Source of the DNA: Peronospora farinosa
Taxonomy: Eukaryota; Oomycota; Peronosporomycetes; Peronosporales; Peronosporaceae
Reading direction: 5' to 3'
Length of the DNA: 64,000 nucleotides
NCBI GenBank assembly: GCA_947646735.1
Contig: CANTFK010000984.1
Location: 122,590-186,589 of the forward strand
The notes under the pieces were generated by a model. It did not search any database and was not told the origin of the DNA. It saw only the letters and a program-made list of their open reading frames with translations. This document shows positions 57,013 to 64,000 of the stretch, one piece after another. Each line of letters opens with the position of its first letter. Position 1 is the stretch's first letter. The translations under genes were made by a program, and so were the position numbers.

Positions 57013-58542
57013 ACGCCGCTTGAGAGTGGAGATCTATGCGCAGAAGATATTAAAAAAAACTGGTCGATTATCCCTGAGGTCGCCCCTTCTACAGACGAAG
57101 TCACGATAAAAGATACTCAGATGCTAAACCCTGGCAAAACTTTAAAGGAACGAATGGATCGTCTCTTCCAGATTATTTGGCAGAAACGACATCTGTTGAT
57201 GGGAAAAGGCAACGCGTTACAACCGGCAGCCCGAGGAGCGGTGTGCGACATCGATGTGAGAAATGCACGGCCTATCGCCCAACGTGTACGGAAAGTGGCC
57301 CCTCAGTTCAGGGAAAAGCTGTCGGAACTAATCAAGGGCCTGCTTTCGTCTAAGACCATCCAGCATTATACCTCACCATGGGCCAGCCCAATTGTAATCA
57401 TCGTCAAGAAGAATGGAGTGGATATAAGGTTGTGTATAAATTACCGGATGGTGAGCGAGATGACACGCCTCATGGTGTACCCTATGCCTCTCGTTAACGA
57501 ATTGTTGGAAGATTTGGGCAGATCCCTATGGTATTGCTAGGTGGACATGGCCAGTGGCTTTTGGATAGTTAGTATGACTGAGAGGGCTCGCTTGATTTCG
57601 GCATTTTTGACTCCGTTTGGGTTGTTCGAGTGGATTAGAATGCCGTTTGGACTAAAGAATGCGCCGCAGATCTATCAGCGGCTATTGGATAATGCTTTAT
57701 ATGGGTTTCTTACGATTACCTCAGAGCCCAGCTCTGACAAACAAGAGGACCTGTTCGAGGTGGGCCATCCAGAGGGAGACCTCAAGAAGTCTATATTAGG
57801 ACGTAGGTCCTATATTGACGACATTTTGGTGACCTCGGAGTCATGGGATGACTTATGCGTGAAAGTGGAACGACTTTTGGAGGTGTGTGACAAGTGGAAC
57901 TTATCGATCAGCGCGGTTAAGAGCTCATGGGGCTGTCAAAAGGTAGATTACCTTGGCCACCAAGTATCAGCGGAAGGGCTGGATGCCCACCCTAAGGACC
58001 TTCAGTCCTTGGTGGACTTACCGTTGCCCACTACCCTGAAAGCTATGCAGTCGTTTCTCGGGAGTCTTAACTATTACAGTCGGTTCCTGGAGGACTACGC
58101 CATTTATGCATCCATCCTGTATGAATTAAGGGAAGTGGATTATCACGTATTACGACGCCGGATGAGTGGGACTGAGGACACCCAGAGGGGTGACCAGGAG
58201 GAGGACCGATGGGCCCGGGTGCAGGTAGCATTTGCTATGTTAAAGAATAAGATCGCCACTGCCCCAATCCTCCGCCATTTCGATCCAGACCGGGAACCTG
58301 TCATCATCGTCTATGCTAGTAAGTGGGCCATCTCGGCGTCCCTTGTACAGGAGTATGAGGGTGTATATATGCCAGTGACTGTCACAAGCCGGACATTGAA
58401 GCCGAATGAGATCAACTATGGCTTGGTGGACAAGGAAGTGCTAGCGTTATTGCGAATATTGGACATTTGCTATACATTGCTAGTTACCCGTCCAATCAAG
58501 GTCTTAACTCGACATTCCACATTAGCGTGGTTGGTCCGGTAA
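57013..58542 (+). pseudogene. pol: Element C pre-RT, RT and RNase H (inverted segment)
   Basis: Two long frames, to 57540 and 57541-58542, are separated only by a TAG. RT blocks: RGAVCDIDV, SPWASPIVIIVKKNG, LWYC, VDMASGFWIVS, MPFGLKNAPQIYQRLL, RRSYIDDILV, VDYLGHQVS and SFLGSLNYYSRFL. RNase H: VIIVYASKWAISASL, KEVLALLRILD and RHSTLAWL. It is about as well preserved as element B and free of the shift seen there at the NAPQ block. Confidence 0.88.
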
Positions 58543-58764
58543 CCAGGTCTTCAGGACCGCCTTGTAAAATGTGGTGCGCTCCTGTCCAAATAGACGTTAG
58601 AATTGGTCAAGTAAGCGAGGCAAGGATATGATACTGGGGGCATTGGCAGCCAGAATAACTCCTCGCGATAACGTGGACCCCATCTTGTCCTAGATTTCCC
58701 CTAGGAAACACCCGCGTCAAATTATCACGGTGGTTCCCCCTACGGTTTAGCCTAAGGAAAGCCT

Positions 58765-59200
58765 CTATGTGGTCAGTTTTGATGGATCTGCACGAGTTAA
58801 GCGTGGAGGAGGGGCCTGCAGTGCTATTGTGTGGCGAACCCCATGATGGACTGTGGTCGCCGCTTCTTCCCGATATTTGACTGAAGCGATAGTAAATGTG
58901 GCAGAGTATGAAGGCCTATTGTTAGGCTTCCTTCTACTGGACAACTTTGAGCGTAGACGTCTGGTAGTGTGTGGAGATTCTAACCTGTTCATTCGACAGA
59001 TGCGAGGAGATATCGAGTGTAAGGCGCAGGGCCTGACAGTACGACGGGCGAAGGCCCTGGAAAAACTCAGGTCCTGGCCCGTTCACGATTTTCTACACAT
59101 GAAGCGCGAATGGAACCAAAGTGCAGACCGACTTGCTAACGTGGCTTTGCGCCAGCAACAGGGTGCCGGAAGAAGAGTTCAAGGACCTCGAAGCAATTAA
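58765..59200 (+). pseudogene. Element C second RNase H domain
   Basis: FDGSARVKRGGGACSAIVW, then AEYEGLLLGFLLLDNFE, VVCGDSNLFIRQMRGDIECK and WNQSADRL give the four acidic positions of a type I RNase H. It is the equivalent of element B 35290-34870, but with Gly in place of the element B stop. Confidence 0.83.
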
Positions 59201-59363
59201 CCGTCTACCTGAGCTTTTAATACCCAAGTAACAGAACCCTGCATTGCGAGTTACAGCCGTTACGAGATCCCGGGCCCTATCCAGAATACCGACGGAAGTC
59301 GTGCAAGAGGAAGTGGTGCAACGGATAAGGATCGAACGAATTGCAGCAGCTTAAGATGAAGAG

Positions 59364-59815
59364 ATGTGGATACGTGGTTTAAAAGTATACCTACGGGGCA
59401 ACTGGAGTAGTCTATCGGCCGAGGTGGCATTTACGTGTGGAAAGATTGAGATTAACTACGCTTTGGATGATGACGATCTTCTTCTGCACTGCCCTTACCA
59501 GGGAACAACCGACAAGGGCCGTGATGGGTTGATTCAGCTAGTGATACCCGAAAGTCTACAACAAGACTTTCTACACCACTACCATACGAGTCTAGAAGGG
59601 TGACACCAGGGAATTGGCCGTACATACCAACGGATCCGGAAACATTTCCATTGGAAAGGCTTATTCCGGAGTGTTCAGCGCTGTGTTGGCACTTGCGTGG
59701 ATGTGAGACTTTCGCGTTGAATACGGCACAGGACCGGATCCGAAAGGAAACGCCATTCTTCTTATTGCATGGCTGGGACGCCCGAAGTACTCTAGAATCC
59801 ACCATACCGTTGCAG
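59364..59815 (+). pseudogene. Element C integrase with catalytic core deleted
   Basis: The zinc-binding part is present (QQDFLHHYHTSLEG, then IGRTYQRI and SVQRCVGTCVD), but at about 59705 it jumps directly to FALNTAQDRIRKETPFFLLHG, which lies after the DDE core in element B. About 130 residues with all catalytic acids are therefore missing. The frame stops matching at about 59815, the inversion junction. Confidence 0.8.
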
Positions 59816-61450
59816 ACACACCTAGGCCGCAGAAGTGTGCTCGAAACTCTTTTAAAAGTAGCTTTTAGTCACTACGTACCGTCCGACCCAGTTGTCGGTA
59901 CCAGTTTTGAGCAGGACCCGTGAAAAGGCCCCCAAAAATAAGACATTTCTCACTGTCTGGGGACTGGTCTCGGATAAACTCAGTCTTCACTTTGGCGCTC
60001 CAGCTTTGGGCGGTATCCCTTCCGTTGAATTCCTAAAAGTATTATGAGGCGACACTCGTATATGGGGAATAACCGTAGGGGACCCACCTGCTGTAGCCTT
60101 GGCCACAGTTGCTCGCGCCGAAGTAGCCGGAAACGTCAAATCATCCGGATCGTACTCTCCATTAGAAGACTCTGCTGATTCCATGCCCACATCCGGAAAT
60201 TCACGTGGTGACCTCGGGCGATCGGCTCGTTGGGAGGGCCCAGGGTAAAGTGGACCTCGGACCCTCATGATCTGTCCCCTGTCCGATGCGTTTCGGGTGG
60301 GTCCCTGCTCTTCCAGGAACTTGGCCATCGCCTTTTCGAAATATGACTGGAGCGCACCAGGGGACCTGACTCAGGCTTTACATTCTAATCGATCTCTGTT
60401 CCCAGCGACCCTGGCTCCACTTTGCACCGGGCTCCTGTCACATCTTCACGTACTTGTGGCTGGGCCCTCGGGATCGCTGCATCCATCTTTTCTGTTTCGC
60501 GAATTCGTGCTTCGAGCAACGCTGCACCGGTTGGTCCCAGCTGCATCCGATCCACGGTATCCATTAGGACTGAGACCATAGACGAAGTGGCCGACTCGTA
60601 CTGGGACCTCGATGATAATTCATCGTGGGAACCTGCTGAAGAGCCTAGACCAGTAACAGCTGCTGTGCCCACATGACGGGGTATCTCCTTGGGGGAATCT
60701 CACCCACTATCGCCTTGATATGACTATACAAGGCCACCAGGGTCGTCTTCAGGGTCTCGAACCAGACATCAAAGACGGTCTCAGCCGTAAAATTTCCAGC
60801 GGCCATCCCGGCTTCGTTAAGCAGGTTCATCAGGGCCTTGAGAACCTCCAGGTCTGTTGTTGCGATGGGCAGGGCCGTTATCGGACCATGGACCTGGTCT
60901 AATAGCTTGACCTTAAGCGTCTTCATCACCAGATCCTTTCGCAAAAACGTCTTCAACTTACTCTGGTGATATGCTTCTACCAGGTCCTCTTCCGTCCAGT
61001 CCCTACTAGCCACACCATGACTCTCTCCCGACTCGTCCATCGTGTCTCCGCCTCTCGGTGCCTTCAACTTGGCATTCTTCTTTTTTTTGTTCTTGGGCAC
61101 CGATGTTTCTTGAGTAGTAGCTTGGGTGACTTGTTTCGGGGTCCCTTGTTTTTTTAGCTTTCGCTGTCAAACTTGGGACCATACTATTTATTATGGCCCA
61201 TGTTGTCTTCTTCAACGAAGACGAAAGGGGGAGGATTTGGTGGTTTTTCTTCATATTCCACCTTGACCTCAATAGCAGAGCTCCTCCCCGGGCTCTGCAG
61301 GTCCTCCGATCCTTCTTCCTTCTTGATCACTGGCGATCCGGTTTCCAGTGTCTTGGTTGTCCCTTGGTCTATCTTGACCGATGTCTTTTCTTCTTCGTGG
61401 GACTCACGGTGAAATCTCGCGTCTCCCGAAGATCCGGGCACGCGTACCAT
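59816..61450 (-). pseudogene. gag: Element C gag
   Basis: The ATG at 61450 overlaps the primer site and opens an 88-codon frame (MVRVPGSSGD start, 61450-61184). After a stop, 61100-60645 gives a Lys-rich start (MPKNKKKKNAK) and the matrix-like region (KLKTFLRKDLVMKTLKVKLL). 60672-60385 and 60328-59990 continue, and the capsid (KTEFIRDQSPDSEKC, FTGPAQNWYRQLG) ends about 59816, within FCGLGVS. Zinc knuckles and protease are missing. Confidence 0.8.
61433..61449 (-). other. tRNA primer-binding site of element C
   Basis: TGGTACGCGTGCCCGG on the minus strand, one base after the LTR end (61451). It differs from element B at one position (A for G). Confidence 0.68.
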
Positions 61451-62070
61451 TGTGGTGGAGTGGATTCTCATACAACGTAGGAGATCCACAAACACACACA
61501 GCGCCGGACTGCCGACTTACGGAGGGGGTACCCCGATACCGTGTCGCGTCAACCTTGGGTCTCACCTTGCGTACCCGTCGGCTTGGCTGGTCTTGCTCCT
61601 CGTTAGACGCAGAAGACTTAAAGACTTGGTCTTTGTATAAGACTTGGACTTGGTGGTCCCCGAGTGGATATGCTTCACTCGGGACCGGGTTTCTTCGGCT
61701 CAATTGAATTAGTCGAGAGCGATGCACCTGGTACTATGTACCCCTTTGGTGGCTGACTGTTCTTGGTCCATGGACCCCTTTGTGTTCTTCCCCGTAGGGA
61801 AACCGCTTCCTGTAGCGGGTCGTAGAGTGTTGACACTTACTTGACACCTCAGGCCAACTATCCTGAGGTTCAACTTGCGTTGCTTGAGCCGTCTAACACC
61901 TGCTGGACGTCGGGGGGCCAAAGGGTATCCCGCCCGGAATAGGTGAAGCGACGGAGAAGCTTAGGAGGGGCGCTTAAAGCTGCCACGTGTAATGCAAATT
62001 CGAGTGTGTTTATTCATCTTATACCTTGTATGCTTTTTCTTGCCTAACCTTAACCCTTCGCTCTGGATAG
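61451..62070 (-). repeat. Family C LTR (right end not determined)
   Basis: The boundary at 61451 (TGTGGTGGAGTGG on the plus strand) is clear. Similarity to 45100-45724 extends to about 62070. The 5' terminus lies further right or was lost; 62070-62274 matches 28125-28255 in the same orientation as that copy. The palindrome is at 61525-61534. Confidence 0.72.
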
Positions 62071-62274
62071 GGCCACGTGTCGACTCTTGGAGGAAGAACT
62101 GGCTCCTTAGTACCTGTACTTTCTGTAACCTTCGGGATTCCATGTACCGTTTTCGCATCCTTGGGCCCTGAGGCCCTTGTACCCTGGTACCCTGGGATTC
62201 TGGTATTCTGGGCTCTGGTAGTACTGACTCTGTACTTCTAGGTCCATATATATTTAATGAGTCTGGGGCCTGGG

Positions 62275-62853
62275 TGTAATCGGGCATCTAGTTACACGTA
62301 AACATTAAGTAATATATATATTTTTTTAAGGTAAGGTCTGAAAGTATCCATGATTACTTTTGACCTGTCACTTGGGTGCGATACACAAATGTGATCCACC
62401 CTCGTGAATGTGATATCCATTTATGGATTCACATGGGAAGGGATGACGCTAGTTGAAGCTAGGCATCGCGATGTCTCAGAAGGACGTCATTCGCAAGCTT
62501 AAATCTAGGTTTAAGTTCATGCGACAGGATACGCTTCTAAAGAGTCGCGTATCCGATCTATATATATATAAGTTTATATTTAGTTATAATTTACTAAATA
62601 TAGCTAAGTCTTGAATTTGCTACACACTATCTACTGCGCACGAGAAGCTGAGTAAGCTTCTACGTGACGTCGGTGACTTCTTGTTTAGAAGTTCGTTGCA
62701 CTCTCGCTTAAGTGAGAGGCAACTGGTGGTACGACTGCGTAAGCAGTCGACCAACCCTTGCACGCGAAGGTAAGACGGTCTAACCGCTTCCTCGCTTGTG
62801 CATAAGGTGTGTGCTCGTAGTACGAGGCAACTTCGTAGAAGTGCCCGTCTACA
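62275..62853 (+). repeat. Element F 5' LTR
   Basis: It begins TGTAATCGGGCATCTAGTTACACG, related to the element E LTR start, and ends CCCGTCTACA; 579 bp. A primer-site-like TGGTAGCACTAGTAGTCC follows from 62856, nearly the same as in element E. The left terminus is inferred from the E comparison. Confidence 0.65.
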
Positions 62854-62959
62854 CTTGGTAGCACTAGTAGTCCTTCCCACGACCCGTCTCTCTGAGCGTG
62901 CGTGTGATTAAGATGGTCCTTATTATGGACTGAAGTACCTTTCCCAACATCATAGGGAG

Positions 62960-63854
62960 TTGGCAGAGCATGTGGCGCAGGGACTTGGTGAAGAAGCCCT
63001 GGTCAACCTCTTGCATTGTCCTCCTGAGCAACATGTTGCTCAGTTGGAGCAATTTGAGGCGTTTGTGCTCGGACAGCGTAAAAACGCGTCCGAGGTAAAC
63101 AGCCAAGCCACCGCTGAGTCCATCACTAAGACTCAGGATGAGCTTAGGCTCAAGCAGGCACGGAATGAGGCGCTCAACAGAACTGTTGAGACGCTCTCTG
63201 CCCGGCCTGCTCAACCGAGGCATATTTGGATGGACCCTCCGAAGTTTGATGGAGCTACCTCTCACACGATTGTTCACTGGCTATTAGCAGTTAAGCAATG
63301 TGGAGTGGCGAAGCTCATCGAAGACGACACCAGAATGGTGTCGTATGCCATGTCAAATTTTCTTGGCAAAGCGTCAGAGTGGGCTTACTCTGCGCTATTG
63401 GCAGACGCTGATGCGTTTCCATCATGTGCAATCTTTAAAATAAATATGCGCGCCATGTATATCCGCCTAACAACAAATTGTTGCTTATGGCGCGCTTCTT
63501 TGGAGTACGACAGCCGAAACGCTCTCTGCAAGAATGTGTGCAGGCGATGCGTTCGCTGTCCCGTCCATTAATTTGGGTCCGATAACGGAACACATTAAGG
63601 TGGACTTAGCCACGGCCCATCGCGTCAGGCCCAATTTAGAAAGGTGACAGGAGACACTTGAAAATGCCATGGTGGAGGAGCAATCCTACAACAGCGCCTC
63701 GGCGACAGCTTTTTATAAGCCGTCGGCCGAGAGGTCGGATGCCACTCCAATGGAGTTAGGCAATGCACATGGGGTCTGCTACAAGTGCGGCAAGCGCGGC
63801 CATATGATGGCTCGCTGCTATGCTAGACTAGCAAGAAGACTCCCTACCCGATGA
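62960..63854 (+). pseudogene. gag: Element F gag
   Basis: The first frame (62960-63571) has an N-terminal coiled-coil-like part and the capsid block IWMDPPKFDGATSH, then MSNFLGKASEWAYSALL. A shift near 63430 breaks it. The frame at 63669-63854 ends in a zinc knuckle CYKCGKRGHMMARC. It is damaged by at least one shift and one stop (about 63646). Confidence 0.78.
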
Positions 63855-64000
63855 GAGGTGCTAAAAACCAGTGTGTACGACGCACGGGTTCATATTCGAC
63901 CCCCGACAAGTCGGTAAATGCGGGAGCGCAGTATGGGCGGGATGCCCTACTGTCGCGGACGTTGAAGCTACCCCTATGTCCAGAGCTATCGAACAAATGG

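Larger units (their letters stand above)
56640..62274 (-). mobile_element. Element C: gypsy retrotransposon with inverted pol
   Basis: On the minus strand there are an LTR from 61451 rightward, a primer site, gag (61450 to about 59815) and, far left, the integrase C-terminus (57012-56695). Between them the pre-RT to integrase segment (about 57013-59815) is on the plus strand. The two junctions are complementary: the plus-strand integrase stops at STLESTIPLQ, and the minus-strand piece resumes with PRRWRYSVQRQYRRAREQ, which is the very next part in element B. The simplest reading is inversion of a ~2.8-kb internal segment with loss of the gag 3' end and protease. Confidence 0.8.
62275..64000 (+). 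mobile_element. Element F: Ty3/gypsy retrotransposon, partial at window edge
   Basis: LTR, primer site and gag of a family related to element E, running off the window at 64000. Only gag is contained. Confidence 0.75.

Noticed and set aside
1..64000. Search by eye for RXLR/CRN effectors, tRNA and rRNA genes
   Set aside because: No signal peptide with RXLR-EER or LFLAK motif and no cloverleaf or rRNA sequence was recognised; small structured RNAs could be missed by eye.

Overview
This is a window of oomycete nuclear DNA, most likely Peronosporales (Phytophthora or a downy mildew). The evidence is the gene content, short GT-AG introns of about 55-110 bases, closely packed convergent and divergent genes, and an abrupt change to nested Ty3/gypsy retrotransposons with LTRs about 1 kb long. 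The species cannot be fixed from sequence alone. No rRNA, tRNA, CRISPR array or RXLR/CRN effector gene was recognised.

Positions 1-22.4 kb are a gene-dense housekeeping island. In order it holds: an unrecognised Ser/Thr-rich protein (+), the KDEL receptor ERD2 (+), a bacterial-type BioD-like/DRTGG protein (-), an SNM1/Pso2 DNA cross-link repair nuclease with three N-terminal zinc fingers (+), an octopine/opine dehydrogenase-like enzyme (-), TOM70 (-), SNU13 (+), a SNIP1/DAWDLE-type FHA protein (-), a DEDDy 3'-5' exonuclease (+), a guanylate-binding-protein-like coiled-coil protein (-), a BLOC-1 subunit 4-like protein (-), a PRMT10-like arginine methyltransferase (+), the geranylgeranyltransferase-I beta subunit (+), a type 1 methionine aminopeptidase (-) and a DUF1279/FAM210-like protein (-). 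No operon-like functional grouping is apparent. Two pairs are tightly divergent (91 and 181 bases between start codons) and may share promoters. From 22.4 to 24.6 kb there is no convincing gene. A five-exon gene for STN1, the telomere CST-complex subunit, follows on the minus strand (24.6-26.0 kb); it is the last host gene before the repeats.

From about 26.8 kb to the right edge almost everything is LTR retrotransposon in layered insertions. Element A (+, old) starts near 28.26 kb and is split at 31.60 kb by element B (-, 31601-43481). B is nearly full length, with two 1168-bp LTRs, a 4-bp target duplication, a tRNA primer site, gag, protease, RT, two RNase H domains, integrase and a chromodomain. 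B itself carries a solo LTR (41006-42236). Element D (+) carries an unfamiliar coiled-coil/serine-rich reading frame instead of pol. Its LTR is split by element E (47006-54082), a second, older gypsy family with a possible antisense ORF. Element C (-, about 56.6-62.3 kb) shows an internal inversion of its pol region. Element F (+) starts at 62275 and leaves the window within gag.

The most unusual signals are these: a palindrome (GGGGTACCCC, once GAGGTACCTC with a paired change) conserved near the LTR 3' end in eight copies from otherwise dissimilar LTRs; a gag start codon that overlaps the LTR/primer-site junction; very high GATC density in the element B LTR; the dual RNase H plus chromodomain layout; the inverted pol of element C; and the unrecognised ORF of element D. 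Exon boundaries were placed by hand from splice motifs, reading-frame continuity and family knowledge, so individual junctions may be off by a few bases.
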